From JAQVOO01 sp964524755 (GTDB lineage: Bacteria; Spirochaetota; Spirochaetia; Sphaerochaetales; Sphaerochaetaceae), in contig CAZGDR010000001.1 of assembly GCA_964524755.1 (NCBI GenBank), positions 1 through 64,000 on the forward strand: a DNA stretch of 64,000 nt. The letters are read 5' to 3'. The position numbers and the translations under genes are program-made. Positions within the stretch are counted from its first letter, which is position 1. The number at the start of each line of letters is the position of its first letter. Shown here in pieces: positions 1 to 8,733 of the stretch. The notes beneath the pieces were generated by a model. That model saw only the letters and a program-made list of their open reading frames with translations, did not search any database and was not told the origin of the DNA.

Positions 1-57
1 TGGTATCTTTGAAATAAATATGACGACTAATAAAGTTACCAGTTTATAATACAACTA

Positions 58-77
58 AGCGGACCTTCTGGTCCGCT
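58..77 (+). terminator. Intrinsic terminator for a gene left of the window
   Basis: A perfect 8-bp stem (AGCGGACC / GGTCCGCT) with a TTCT loop is followed on the plus strand by a T-rich run (78-90). This fits a rho-independent terminator for a plus-strand gene that ends before the window. No T-run follows on the minus strand, so it is a poorer terminator for the phosphoribosyltransferase operon that ends at 114. Confidence 0.7.
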
Positions 78-113
78 CTATTTTTCTATTTAATTACTAT
101 TAAAGATATTGTC

Positions 114-728
114 TCAATCACGCCGAACAGCGTGGAGGATTTCTCTGACCTCAGGATCTCGGTACTGTTGATCTATTTCATCGCAGGTGAGACCAATGAA
201 CTCATGGTTCATATAATGGATCCAAGTCTCTTCTTCTGGGGCATTGAGGACATGTTTACGACAATAATAGTTTGGTTGAATAGGAAGACGCAAATCATTC
301 TTATATTTCGCTATTTTATAATCATACACAGCAACTTTAAGATCACTACGGGGGATACCTTTGGCTAGGATAACATTAGCTAGTGCATTCACTGTTTTGC
401 CTGTATCAAAGATATCGTCGACGATGAGAATTTTATCACCCACACGTAGATGTTCTGGAGAATATGTCCACCCATCGATACGTACTTCAGATTCTAATTT
501 CATGTTCTCATACGAACGAGCAACCACGGCTGCATAAAACACAGGACGATCTCCTGCCTTGGCTCGAATCAGTTTATAATATTCACTGAATACATTCCCC
601 ATATAGGCGCCACCACGTAGTGACACATAAATGATATCGGGGACAAAACCATCTTCATAGTGCATTTTATGCACAAGTTTAAGAGCAGAGTCTCGCAACA
701 TCTCCGGACTGATAAATTCTTTTTTCAT
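114..728 (-). CDS. Phosphoribosyltransferase, probably purine salvage
   Basis: A 204-residue type I phosphoribosyltransferase. The PRPP-binding motif ILIVDDIFDTGKT lies at about residues 99-111, and an earlier YVSLRGGAYMG loop (about 34-44) matches the pyrophosphate-binding loop of hypoxanthine/xanthine-guanine enzymes. It probably makes a nucleotide from a free purine base and PRPP in the cytoplasm; base specificity cannot be read from the sequence. It follows map by 16 bp on the same strand, and AGGGTGGGG just before the ATG serves as a ribosome site. It is probably the last gene of the block that begins at gapA. A closely related PRTase acting on another substrate is possible. Confidence 0.8.
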   Translation of the reverse strand: MKKEFISPEMLRDSALKLVHKMHYEDGFVPDIIYVSLRGGAYMGNVFSEYYKLIRAKAGDRPVFYAAVVARSYENMKLESEVRIDGWTYSPEHLRVGDKILIVDDIFDTGKTVNALANVILAKGIPRSDLKVAVYDYKIAKYKNDLRLPIQPNYYCRKHVLNAPEEETWIHYMNHEFIGLTCDEIDQQYRDPEVREILHAVRRD

Positions 729-744
729 ACCCCACCCTAAAGAC

Positions 745-1503
745 TTATTCTGACACAGTCAATATCTTGACACCATCACTAGTAATCGCAATAGTATGCT
801 CAAAATGGGCTGAAGGTTTACCATCAGCAGTAACTACCGTCCAGCCATCATCGAGATTTATAATATTCTTAGTCCCGAGATTAATCATCGGTTCGATGGC
901 TAAGACCATCCCCTCACGTAAACGAGGATTGGCAGAAAGAGCACTAACATAGTTAGGGACTTGTGGCTCTTCATGGACAGCCAAACCAACTCCGTGCCCA
1001 CAGTAGTCACGTACTACTCCAAACCCATGCGAATTAGCTAAGGCATAAATTGGGGCCGAGATATCATGGATACGTGCATTCTTTTTTCTAGCACCTTCAA
1101 TCCCGTCTTCTAGGCATTGCTTTGTAACGCGGACTAAACGCTCATTATCTGGAGTGGAGGTGCCCCCCACAATATAGGTACGGGCTGAATCACTGAAATA
1201 TCCATTCAGATTGATCCCTAAATCAACACTCACTAAATCACCCTTAAAGATTTTTTTCTTGCCAGGAATACCGTGAATAACTTCTTCATTCACTGAAATA
1301 CAAGCCGATGCCGGAAATCCCATATAATTAAGAAAAGCAGGACGTCCTTTATGGCGAGTAATAAAATCGTAACAATAGCTATCGATCTCTTTAGTTGTCA
1401 TCCCTTCAACAATGAAGGAATCCAAGGTATCAAGCAATTCTGCCAAAAGCCGACAGGACTCCTCAATTCCTTTAATCTGGTCAGGAGTTTTTAAGGTAAT
1501 CAT
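745..1503 (-). CDS. map: Methionine aminopeptidase, type I
   Basis: A 252-residue enzyme that removes the initiator methionine from nascent proteins. The five metal ligands are visible in their usual contexts: Asp in VDLGIN, Asp in SDSARTY, His in GHGVG, Glu in AIEPM and Glu in FEHTIAI. The length is typical of type I enzymes and there is no N-terminal zinc-finger extension. The ATG overlaps the end of nusB by 23 bp and has an AAGGA ribosome site 5 bases upstream, so translational coupling to nusB is likely. Confidence 0.95.
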   Translation of the reverse strand: MITLKTPDQIKGIEESCRLLAELLDTLDSFIVEGMTTKEIDSYCYDFITRHKGRPAFLNYMGFPASACISVNEEVIHGIPGKKKIFKGDLVSVDLGINLNGYFSDSARTYIVGGTSTPDNERLVRVTKQCLEDGIEGARKKNARIHDISAPIYALANSHGFGVVRDYCGHGVGLAVHEEPQVPNYVSALSANPRLREGMVLAIEPMINLGTKNIINLDDGWTVVTADGKPSAHFEHTIAITSDGVKILTVSE

Positions 1504-1627
1504 CTATTTCCTTGCGCATTGAATCTAACATTCCATTGATGAACTTATAGTTCACCTCTCTACTATACTCTTGAGAAAGCTGAACAGCTTCCGTAATTAC
1601 TACATTACTATGAATATCACGCACAAA
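1481..1627 (-). CDS. nusB: NusB, C-terminal part (cut by assembly gap)
   Basis: Only the last 48 residues are present. They contain the ITEAVQLSQEYS and NYKFINGMLDSM segments, which match the conserved C-terminal helices of the transcription antitermination factor NusB (usual pattern: INEAVELAKxY ... KFINGxLD). NusB binds boxA RNA with NusE/S10 and promotes rRNA transcription. The start and roughly two thirds of the protein lie in or beyond the N-run at 1628-1727. The broken end is an assembly artefact and should not be read as a pseudogene. Confidence 0.8.
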   Translation of the reverse strand, partial: FVRDIHSNVVITEAVQLSQEYSREVNYKFINGMLDSMRKEIDDYLKNS

Positions 1628-1727
1628 NNNNNNNNNNNNNNNNNNNNNNNNNNNNNNNNNNNNNNNNNNNNNNNNNNNNNNNNNNNNNNNNNNNNNNNNN
1701 NNNNNNNNNNNNNNNNNNNNNNNNNNN
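1628..1727. other. Assembly gap (100 N)
   Basis: Exactly 100 unknown bases, the conventional placeholder for a scaffold gap of unknown size. It removes the end of the parvulin gene and the start of nusB. The remaining part of NusB alone needs about 250-300 bases, so the true gap is longer than 100 bases and could also contain another small gene. Confidence 0.98.
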
Positions 1728-2780
1728 TTTCTCCGCAGTATATAAAATGTTAACATAGGCCTCTTTGCGTAATTGCACCACTAAAGAATCAATGGCCTTC
1801 AAATAAGCTTCTTGTTGGTTTCTAGAAGTTAGCGTTTGTCTAATATACTGTTTTACAGTCACCTTTGAATCAGGATTAATAGGATCATCAATAGAGAGCA
1901 ATTTTGGATCAGTATGGGTGGTAACTTTTACAATATGATACCCCCCTGTCGATTCTAACACACTCGAAGGTTTTCCTAACGGTAAAGCAAAAACGGCATC
2001 AAAGAATGCTGGTCCCAAATAGGAACGCATATTGGCATCATCAAATGCTAACCAACCAATATCACCACCGCGAGTAACACTATCCTTATCGAGAGAATAT
2101 TTAGGTACTAATTCTTCAAATGTATAGGTATTATAGCGGAGCCAGCGGGCAAGTTTATCCATTTCTGTCTTAGTTTTTGCTTTATTTTCAGCTGTAAAGG
2201 GCATGAATATATGACTTATACGGACAAGTTCAGGATTCATAAAGGAAGCACGGTTGGTCCGATAGAAATCTTGAATTTCTTTTTCGGTAGGCTCCTCATA
2301 GGCTTGAATAACTGAGGACATCTTACCGCGTACATACAAATCAACTAAAGCAGATTCTTTCAGACTCTTACGGAATTCAGTCATGCCAATCCCATAATTA
2401 TTCTTAACAATTAATTCAAATTGTTCTGTTGTTATCTCTTTACCAACCTGTTGCTCTGCATAAGCCTTCTGCTGACGGACCAATTGGTCGATCTGAGCAT
2501 CAGTAATGGTATAGCCATCACGTTCAGCACCTTGTAAAACCAACTCATCGTTGATCATGACATTCAAGACTTCCAGCGGCTTTACATCTGATGTGGGAAC
2601 ACCAGCCGCGCTCGCTTCAGCCTGATACGTGGCTACTTTTTCATTCAAATCTTCAACTGAAATCACAGTATTACGGATAAGATTTACGGTAGCAGCAGGT
2701 TGTGATATCATATTCGCAGAAAGCCCCATGAGAGGTATTGCTACGATAATAAGAACTAAGAAAAGGCTTTTTTTGCTCAT
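1728..2780 (-). CDS. SurA-like peptidyl-prolyl isomerase (3' end in gap)
   Basis: The first 351 residues of an exported folding factor. An N-terminal hydrophobic signal (about residues 4-21) ends near a Leu-Ser-Ala processing site. A SurA_N-like helical region (about 30-190) follows, with 'EISTEQ'-type helices, then a parvulin domain (about 190-290) with the typical segments VRISHIFMPF, GGDIGWLAFDD and STGGYHIVKV. It probably isomerises prolyl bonds or chaperones outer-membrane proteins in the periplasm; an LptD-like barrel protein is encoded in this window. The C-terminus is lost in the assembly gap. It lies 19 bp after the flavodoxin-like gene. Confidence 0.8.
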
Positions 2781-2799
2781 GGAAACTACACTCCTGAAT

Positions 2800-3213
2800 T
2801 TATGAAATAACTAGTCTCTTCCCTACCTCTTTGGCAAAGGAACGATTACTAAGTATGTCTGAAAAGGTGAGATACATGCCTTGGCTTTCCATAACTCTCA
2901 TCAAAGCCTGCAAAGTTTTCCCTTTACGAATTCCTTTCTTGCTTATAAAAGCAAAAGATCGTTTTCCTGAAACGGTTCCACTTTGTTTAAGAAAGTCGCT
3001 GACCCTGGAAGAGATTTTGCCTCCCCAGAAAGTGGTGGCACTCGTGCCGACTACAATATAATCAAAATATGAGATTATTTTACCAGAATCGCGTTTTATA
3101 TCGATTAATTCGACATCATGCCCCTGAGTCTGGATTCCTTCTGCAAGACCAGAAGCTAAATCCTTACACACCGAGGCCGTACCCACATCTTCAAATAAAA
3201 CACATACTCTCAT
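2800..3213 (-). CDS. Flavodoxin-like fold protein
   Basis: A 137-residue protein that opens with a flavodoxin-type beta strand (MRVCVLFEDVGTAS) and a loop that could hold FMN phosphate. The core IVVGTSATTFWGG (about 57-69) resembles the second flavin loop, and helices continue to the C-terminus. It may be a small electron carrier; IspG in this window needs flavodoxin or ferredoxin, but no direct link is visible. I chose the ATG at 3213 because AAAAGGG lies 6 bases upstream; a second ATG two codons earlier sits too close to that site. FMN binding is inferred. Confidence 0.6.
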   Translation of the reverse strand: MRVCVLFEDVGTASVCKDLASGLAEGIQTQGHDVELIDIKRDSGKIISYFDYIVVGTSATTFWGGKISSRVSDFLKQSGTVSGKRSFAFISKKGIRKGKTLQALMRVMESQGMYLTFSDILSNRSFAKEVGKRLVIS

Positions 3214-3239
3214 GTACATCCCTTTTGTGAAACGGCAAT

Positions 3240-3262
3240 GACCGCAGTGTAAACATGCGGTC
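3240..3262 (-). other. Hairpin after secG
   Basis: Perfect 7-bp stem (GACCGCA / TGCGGTC) around a 9-base loop, between the secG stop and the flavodoxin-like gene. Downstream on the minus strand the sequence is not T-rich, so it may be a weak attenuator or an mRNA-processing/stabilising structure; a full terminator is unlikely. Confidence 0.4.
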
Positions 3263-3290
3263 CTTACCAGAAACAATAATCACTGGGCGA

Positions 3291-3611
3291 TTATTCAGCA
3301 GTGTTCGTAGTATTCCACCAATCTTCAGTCTGCTCCACCTGTTCAATTTGAACAGAATCAAGCAAAGATTCACTTGATGGCGACTTGTTAATAACTGCTA
3401 ATAGAATAGCAAGAACTAAAAATGAAGCCCCTAATATAGAGGTAAATTTGTTTAAGACCTTGCCCGATTGTGAACCGAACGTAGAATCACTTCCGCCACC
3501 AAAAATACCACCAAGACCTGTACCACCTTCACTTTGTATAGCAACAATAAAGATAAGCAGCAAGCTGGCAATAATGAAAAGGATCAGAAGAATAATGCTA
3601 ATAACACCCAT
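3291..3611 (-). CDS. secG: SecG, protein-export channel subunit
   Basis: A 106-residue membrane protein of the SecYEG translocon. Two transmembrane helices (about residues 2-24 and 58-77) flank the conserved cytoplasmic loop QSEGGTGLGGIFGGGSDSTFGS. The tail beyond residue 80 is acidic and serine-rich. The ATG at 3611 is chosen because GGAG lies 8 bases upstream and the family begins with the first helix; a longer reading frame upstream overlaps tpiA. It follows tpiA by 13 bp, an arrangement (tpiA-secG) seen in many bacteria. Confidence 0.93.
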   Translation of the reverse strand: MGVISIILLILFIIASLLLIFIVAIQSEGGTGLGGIFGGGSDSTFGSQSGKVLNKFTSILGASFLVLAILLAVINKSPSSESLLDSVQIEQVEQTEDWWNTTNTAE

Positions 3612-3624
3612 TGTGAACTCCAGT

Positions 3625-4377
3625 TTACTTGTTATACCGCACAATAGGCCCAAACTGCTCAACAGAGAGCGCAGCACCACCCACTAGTGCGCCATCGATA
3701 TGTTTCATAGCCATGAGGTCCTTCACATTCGACGGTTTCACTGAACCACCATACTGTATTATTAACGATTCTGCAACACTTTTGCCGTAGAGTTTCTCAA
3801 TCTCTCCCCGAATAAAAGCATGTGCAGCATTAGCATCGGTAGGAGTTGCCGTCTTTCCGGTACCAATTGCCCAAACAGGTTCATACGCTACAATAATACG
3901 TGACATAGCAGAAGCAGGAATTTCTTTTAGACCCTCAACTACCTGACGTCTTAATACAGCTTCAAGTTGACCACCTTCACGTTCTTCCAAGGTCTCTCCA
4001 ACACAAAGAATTACATCTAAATCCTGCTTAAGGGCTAATTTGACCTTACGATTTATAAAAGCATCAGTTTCGCCATATAAGGCACGGCGTTCCGAGTGCC
4101 CCAAAATCACTACTTTTACCCCAACTTCTTTCAACATAGGGGCTGAAACCTCTCCTGTGTAGGCTCCAGAAAGCTGATCAGACATATTCTGAGCAGCAAC
4201 TTCAATCTTAGATCCTTTAAGCGCTTCTGCCACACCAGCAATGGTAACAAAAGGAGGTGCTACCACGACCCTAACCGAAGCATCTGCAACCGCGCTGGCT
4301 AAAGCCTTTGCAAAAGCGGCACCCTCAGAAGGGCTCATATTCATTTTCCAGTTACCTGCCATACATACGTTTCTCAT
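3625..4377 (-). CDS. tpiA: Triosephosphate isomerase
   Basis: A 250-residue glycolytic enzyme that interconverts dihydroxyacetone phosphate and glyceraldehyde 3-phosphate. The substrate lysine lies in AGNWKMN (residue 11 or so), the electrophilic histidine in LGHSERR, the catalytic glutamate in VAYEPVWAIGTGK, and the phosphate-binding end in IQYGGSVKP and GALVGGAAL. The ATG at 4377 has GAGAGGT upstream and starts one base after the pgk stop, so pgk and tpiA are cotranscribed and probably coupled. Confidence 0.97.
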   Translation of the reverse strand: MRNVCMAGNWKMNMSPSEGAAFAKALASAVADASVRVVVAPPFVTIAGVAEALKGSKIEVAAQNMSDQLSGAYTGEVSAPMLKEVGVKVVILGHSERRALYGETDAFINRKVKLALKQDLDVILCVGETLEEREGGQLEAVLRRQVVEGLKEIPASAMSRIIVAYEPVWAIGTGKTATPTDANAAHAFIRGEIEKLYGKSVAESLIIQYGGSVKPSNVKDLMAMKHIDGALVGGAALSVEQFGPIVRYNK

Positions 4378-4378
4378 C

Positions 4379-5560
4379 TTACCTCTCCAATGCCTTAATA
4401 CCAGGCAGCTGTTTCCCTTCAAGGAACTCTAATGATGCACCACCACCGGTAGATACGTGATCTATCTGATTTGCATATCCAAATTTATTCACAGCAGCAA
4501 CAGAATCGCCACCTCCAACTACCGTAGTACCCTTCGATTCACCAATCATCTTTGCGACGGCTTTTGTCCCTTCGGCAAATGAGGAGAATTCAAAGACTCC
4601 CATGGGACCATTCCAAACAATAGAACGGGCAGCTTTCAATTCTGTAGCTACCAATGCTAAAGTTTTAGCACCTACATCCATACCAATGAGATCTTCTGGA
4701 ATATCGGCAGAATCGACTTGCACAGGTGTTGCCTTTTCATTAAATTCAGTAGCACAGACATGATCAACCGGTAGAATTACACGAACCTTTCGCTCTTCAG
4801 CCTTCTTTAAAAAGGACTTAGCAATATCGAGATAGTCTTCTTCTAGTAAAGATTTGCCTATACTATGGCCTTGAACCTTAAGGAAAGTATAAGCCATACC
4901 ACCACCAATAACAATTGCATCACAGGTTTTAGCTAAAGATTCTAACACACCAATCTTAGAAGATACCTTAGATCCTCCTATCACAGCAACGAATGGTTTA
5001 TCTGGGTTTTCTAACAATGGGGCAAAAAACTTCATCTCTTTTTCAATTAAGAATCCAGCAAATGAAGGCAGAAAGTGTGAAACACCCTCTGTGGAAGCAT
5101 GTGCACGGTGCGAAGTTCCAAAAGCATCATTGACATAAACATCGCCATAACTGGCTAACTTCTTAGCGTAATCGGCATCATTAGCCTCTTCTTCGCTATA
5201 AAAACGGACGTTTTCTAAAAGGAGCACTTCTCCAGCTTGTAATGCAGCAACTTCTTTATGTACCGCATCGCCGATAACATCAGCTGCTAGCCGCACAGGG
5301 CGCCCTAACAACTCTTGAAAACGTTTTGCTACAGGAGCCATACTGAAAGCAGGATCCTTTTTCCCTTTTGGTCGCCCTAAGTGGGACATTACCACAAGAG
5401 AAGTACCCTTCTGATCTAAAATATAACGAACAGTTGGCAAAACACTTTTAATCCTCGTATCATCAGTTACTGTACCCTCTTTCAAAGGAACATTAAAATC
5501 GACCCGGATCAATACTCGCTTACCTTGTAAGTCGACATCTTTTATAGTTTGTAATTTCAT
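4379..5560 (-). CDS. pgk: Phosphoglycerate kinase
   Basis: A 393-residue glycolytic enzyme that makes ATP from 1,3-bisphosphoglycerate. The N-terminal substrate-binding motif RVDFNVPL (about 19-26), the basic segment SHLGRPKG, and the C-terminal nucleotide loop ([11 protein letters not shown] and [13 protein letters not shown]) are intact. Length is standard. It lies 71 bp after gapA with a hairpin in the spacer, and AAGGAG precedes the ATG by 6 bases. Confidence 0.97.
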   Translation of the reverse strand: MKLQTIKDVDLQGKRVLIRVDFNVPLKEGTVTDDTRIKSVLPTVRYILDQKGTSLVVMSHLGRPKGKKDPAFSMAPVAKRFQELLGRPVRLAADVIGDAVHKEVAALQAGEVLLLENVRFYSEEEANDADYAKKLASYGDVYVNDAFGTSHRAHASTEGVSHFLPSFAGFLIEKEMKFFAPLLENPDKPFVAVIGGSKVSSKIGVLESLAKTCDAIVIGGGMAYTFLKVQGHSIGKSLLEEDYLDIAKSFLKKAEERKVRVILPVDHVCATEFNEKATPVQVDSADIPEDLIGMDVGAKTLALVATELKAARSIVWNGPMGVFEFSSFAEGTKAVAKMIGESKGTTVVGGGDSVAAVNKFGYANQIDHVSTGGGASLEFLEGKQLPGIKALER

Positions 5561-5579
5561 TCTGACTCCTTATGTATGC

Positions 5580-5609
5580 CTGATGCGCACCTATGGTGGC
5601 GCGCATCAG
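5580..5609 (-). other. Hairpin between gapA and pgk
   Basis: A 9-bp GC-rich stem (CTGATGCGC / GCGCATCAG) with a 12-base loop in the gapA-pgk spacer. No T-run follows on the minus strand before the pgk ribosome site. It is more likely an mRNA stability or processing element that allows gapA to be expressed above pgk than a terminator. Confidence 0.5.
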
Positions 5610-5631
5610 TAATACGTTCATACAATGGTTA

Positions 5632-6636
5632 TTAAGCCATTAATGTCTTAGCAAGATCTACAACACGGGCTGAATACCCCATCTCGTTATCGTACCATGA
5701 CATAACCTTAAAGAACTTGGGTCCCACCTTCATTGTCATTCCAGAATCAAAGATAGATGAATGTAAATTACCTTTCACATCGCTTGAAACAATTGGATCT
5801 TCGGTGTATTCCATAATCCCTTTCATAGGACCATCAGCCGCAGCTTTAACAGCAGCGTTTAGCTCTTCAATTGAACAATCTTTTTCCAACATTACAGTTA
5901 GGTCCACAATGGAACCGGTAGGTGTTGGTACACGCATTGCACAACCATTAAGCTTGCCTTCCAGCTCTGGAATAACCTTAGAAACTGCCCGAGCAGCACC
6001 TGTGGTTGTAGGAATAATTGACAAAGCAGCCGCACGAGCTCTGCGGAGATCTTTGTGAGGTTGGTCTAAGATAACCTGGTCATTAGTATAGGCGTGAACA
6101 GTAGTCATTAAACCACGATCAATCCCAAATGAGTCATTAAGAATCTTAGCTAAAGGAGCTAAGCAGTTAGTGGTACAAGAAGCATTGGAAAAAGCGTGTA
6201 AACTACGATCAATCTTGTCATCGTTTACGCCCAAAACTACCATCTGATCAATCTGATCTTTGGCAGGAACAGTTAAAACAACTTTCTTAGCACCTGCTTT
6301 GATATGATCCTTATAACCGCCTCTTGGCCCTTCGGCAGTGGTGAAAACACCAGTAGACTCAATAGCTATATCGACTCCAAGTTCCTTCCAAGGAAGTTCG
6401 GCTGGATTACGAATAGCATAGATTTTGATCTCTTTACCGTCGACAACAATAGCGTCGTCTTTGGCCTCGACTTTCTTGCCATATACACCGTACGTTGAAT
6501 CGTACTTAAGCAGATGTGCCAGTGTTTTTGGATCTGTCAGGTCGTTAATTCCGACGATCTCAATGTCTTTGTCTTCGATAGCTATCTTGAAAACATTTCT
6601 TCCGATACGACCGAAGCCATTGATTGCAATTTTCAT
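5632..6636 (-). CDS. gapA: Glyceraldehyde-3-phosphate dehydrogenase
   Basis: A 334-residue glycolytic enzyme that oxidises glyceraldehyde 3-phosphate with NAD and phosphate. The Rossmann motif INGFGRIGR (about 4-12) is followed by the catalytic cysteine in SNASCTTNCLAPLAK (about 150-164), the general-base histidine in TTVHAYTNDQ, and WYDNEMGYS near the C-terminus. Asp near residue 37 (GINDLTD) indicates NAD preference. It is the first gene of the gapA-pgk-tpiA-secG operon, with GGAGG 9 bases upstream and a good promoter at 6673-6702. Confidence 0.97.
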   Translation of the reverse strand: MKIAINGFGRIGRNVFKIAIEDKDIEIVGINDLTDPKTLAHLLKYDSTYGVYGKKVEAKDDAIVVDGKEIKIYAIRNPAELPWKELGVDIAIESTGVFTTAEGPRGGYKDHIKAGAKKVVLTVPAKDQIDQMVVLGVNDDKIDRSLHAFSNASCTTNCLAPLAKILNDSFGIDRGLMTTVHAYTNDQVILDQPHKDLRRARAAALSIIPTTTGAARAVSKVIPELEGKLNGCAMRVPTPTGSIVDLTVMLEKDCSIEELNAAVKAAADGPMKGIMEYTEDPIVSSDVKGNLHSSIFDSGMTMKVGPKFFKVMSWYDNEMGYSARVVDLAKTLMA

Positions 6637-6655
6637 GAAATAATTCCTCCATATC

Positions 6656-6673
6656 TAGTATGTATCAATACTA
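6656..6673. promoter_or_regulatory. Inverted repeat at the predicted gapA start site
   Basis: TAGTAT-N6-ATACTA (perfect 6-bp arms) lies immediately downstream of the predicted gapA -10 box, where the transcript should begin. This is a typical place for a repressor site. No regulator for it is encoded nearby. Confidence 0.4.
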
Positions 6674-6702
6674 ATATAACGATAATACCCCTAGAGCGTC
6701 AA
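6673..6702 (-). promoter_or_regulatory. gapA operon promoter
   Basis: On the minus strand TTGACG (6697-6702) is separated by 18 bases from TATATT (6673-6678), or by 17 from the overlapping TTATAT. This is the best sigma-70-type match upstream of gapA and lies about 40-65 bases before its ATG. Confidence 0.65.
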
Positions 6703-6782
6703 CGAATCAGCGTCGTTTAACCACAAATTTCGTACGATTACTGGTCTGACTTCCTGTTTTCGAATATAAAGGACAATAACGC

Positions 6783-7808
6783 TTACTGAAAGACTACTTT
6801 ATCCTTCCCGAGATCTTTGGCAATGAGTAAGTTTTCATCAGCTCGAGCTATTAATTCATTCCCTGTTTTCCCCTGTAAAGGAAACAAAGCCACGCCTATT
6901 GAGGTTGTGATGTTTTCAAATCTGGAATCTAGGTGAATATTAGGCGTTCTTTTGTTTGTCAGTCGTAGCCTCTCAGCTAGCTCATACAATTCTTCTGATG
7001 TCGTCTGCGGAATAATGAGGGCAAATTCGTCACCACCATAGCGGCATACACTATCACTTAAACCAACTTCATCTAATAAGAACTGGGCTATTAAAGAAAG
7101 GAGAAAATCACCAATATCGTGCCCATACGTATCGTTATAAGTTTTGAAATTATCAATATCGAGAAGTATTATACCAAACTGGAGGTTCTTCAGATGACCT
7201 CTTTTCACTCTGCTTTCCAAAGTTACATCAAAATAACGCCGATTAAACAATCCTGTTAAGTGGTCTTTAATAGCACTCTCTTTAAGTTGCCGCAACTGGA
7301 GTTTTATTAGGGCAGTCGTAACAATACTGAGTACGAACACCAAAAGAATATAAGCTATGAAACTCTCCCAATCGCTGTTTAACAATACCTCAGACTTAGT
7401 AATAAGTATTACTGAGGACGTGAATTGAATTATTGACAAAATAACAGAAAAATAGACAGGGAATAATAAACTCGAAAAAATTACAGGAATGGTAAGATAG
7501 GCTAACGGGAAAAAACTCTCAATACCATCATAACCATCTATGTAAACAGCCCCCCAGGCCCCAAGAAAGGCCATCAAGAAAATAACAATGGAAGCGAGAT
7601 TAGTCTTTTCTTTTAGATTACAGTAATAGGCCCCAATCCCCAGAACAATCAAAGCGCTAATCAAAATAATGTAGGCTTGCCCTTCAAAATTTCGGAAAGT
7701 GCTCACTCGTATATGGAAAATGAGAACAACACAGAGTAAGCCCAGCAAAGATGGAATAAGCCATTTTAAAAGATAATTTCTTATATCTCTTACCTCACTC
7801 TGGATCAT
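6783..7808 (-). CDS. Membrane-bound GGDEF diguanylate cyclase
   Basis: A 341-residue protein with about six hydrophobic segments in residues 12-168, followed by a GGDEF domain (about 178-341). The domain carries DHLTGLFNRRYF, LLDIDNFKTYNDTYGHDIGD and the active-site motif RYGGDEF, so it should make cyclic di-GMP from two GTP at the cytoplasmic membrane. The RxxD inhibition site that normally lies five residues before GGDEF reads GLSD here, so product inhibition through that site is unlikely. The membrane part is not a recognised sensor domain. It is a single-gene unit with a possible extended -10 promoter at 7834-7842. Confidence 0.88.
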   Translation of the reverse strand: MIQSEVRDIRNYLLKWLIPSLLGLLCVVLIFHIRVSTFRNFEGQAYIILISALIVLGIGAYYCNLKEKTNLASIVIFLMAFLGAWGAVYIDGYDGIESFFPLAYLTIPVIFSSLLFPVYFSVILSIIQFTSSVILITKSEVLLNSDWESFIAYILLVFVLSIVTTALIKLQLRQLKESAIKDHLTGLFNRRYFDVTLESRVKRGHLKNLQFGIILLDIDNFKTYNDTYGHDIGDFLLSLIAQFLLDEVGLSDSVCRYGGDEFALIIPQTTSEELYELAERLRLTNKRTPNIHLDSRFENITTSIGVALFPLQGKTGNELIARADENLLIAKDLGKDKVVFQ

Positions 7809-7833
7809 TACTAGCTTATTCCTCCGTTACTGA

Positions 7834-7842
7834 AATATACCA
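7834..7842 (-). promoter_or_regulatory. Extended -10 promoter for the GGDEF gene
   Basis: On the minus strand TG-G-TATATT lies about 30 bases before the ATG. The TG dinucleotide one base before the hexamer fits an extended -10 element, and no good -35 is visible. GGAGG lies between it and the start codon. Confidence 0.4.
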
Positions 7843-7956
7843 CTGTTCTCAGCAAGTAGAAACTTCTGTATGTAGAGTATACACAAGACGATGCTATGCT
7901 TCTTTCTCTGCGTAAAACAATAATCATCCCCCGGCAAAGTACGTTACGAACTTTGT

Positions 7957-8733
7957 CTAAGGTCGTTTTGTAACTATTTTCACTCTATTAATTTTATGAC
8001 CTTCAATTTCTTGAACAATAAAATCTATCTCACCATAGGTGACTTTTTCTTGATTCGCTGGAATTCGCCCAAACTGTTCAAATACAAACCCACCTAACGT
8101 CTCGAAATCATCTTCAGGTAAATTTAAATCTAAACGCTCATTAGCCTCATCAATAGAAGTCCGTGCATCACATAAATAGATCCCTTCACCCATTTCGATG
8201 ATATCATCATCTTCATCATCATCAAATTCATCTTGTATTTCACCTACGATAACCTCAAGAATATCTTCCATACTGACGATGCCGGAAACTCCCCCGTATT
8301 CATCAATGGCGATCGCAATGTGAACTTTTCGCTTCTTGAACTCACGCAACAACTTATCTAAGCGGATTGTTTCGGGCACAAAATACGGTTTACGCATACA
8401 ACGGCGAACATCAAATAGTTCATCCTCATCTTGCTGACGAATGATGTCTTTAACGTACAACACCCCTACCACATTATCTATCGTATCGGTATACACTGGA
8501 TACCGGGAATACCCCTGCTCGGCAATAATTACATGCAATTCTTTGAGCGTTACTTCATCAGCAATAAATTGGACATCAATGCGGGGAACCATAACCTCTT
8601 TTACGGTGGTCTCGGCCAACTCATCAATTCCCTCAATCATGTTATTTCGTTCTTCAACAACTTCTGTATCTCGCTGCGGAGGCTGTGCATCATCCCCCAA
8701 AAACCACTTCCTTAGTTTCTTTGCTAACCTCAC
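7957..8733 (-). CDS. CorC/HlyC-type CBS-domain protein
   Basis: A 258-residue cytoplasmic protein with two CBS motifs (about 45-165; KEVMVPRIDV opens the pair and VSMEDILEVIVGEI closes it), an acidic linker (DEFDDDEDDD), and a C-terminal CorC_HlyC (transporter-associated) domain (about 180-258). Relatives bind adenine nucleotides and are linked to Mg/Co efflux or, as YbeX, to ribosome metabolism. The DUF21 membrane part of larger homologues is absent. The GTG start overlaps the ybeY stop (GTGA). The order phoH-...-ybeY-ybeX matches E. coli ybeZYX, which supports a YbeX-like role. Confidence 0.88.
   Translation of the reverse strand: MRLAKKLRKWFLGDDAQPPQRDTEVVEERNNMIEGIDELAETTVKEVMVPRIDVQFIADEVTLKELHVIIAEQGYSRYPVYTDTIDNVVGVLYVKDIIRQQDEDELFDVRRCMRKPYFVPETIRLDKLLREFKKRKVHIAIAIDEYGGVSGIVSMEDILEVIVGEIQDEFDDDEDDDIIEMGEGIYLCDARTSIDEANERLDLNLPEDDFETLGGFVFEQFGRIPANQEKVTYGEIDFIVQEIEGHKINRVKIVTKRP

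Noticed and set aside
45..50. TATAAT on the plus strand
   Set aside because: It lies just before the terminator at 58-77, has no good -35, and no plus-strand gene follows.
5580..5609. Hairpin between gapA and pgk as a terminator
   Set aside because: No T-run follows on the transcribed strand and pgk has no separate promoter, so a full stop here is unlikely.
7861..7950. Short inverted repeats (for example around CAAAGT...ACTTTG) upstream of the GGDEF gene
   Set aside because: Stems are short and lack a following T-run on either strand; chance matches in AT-rich DNA are likely.
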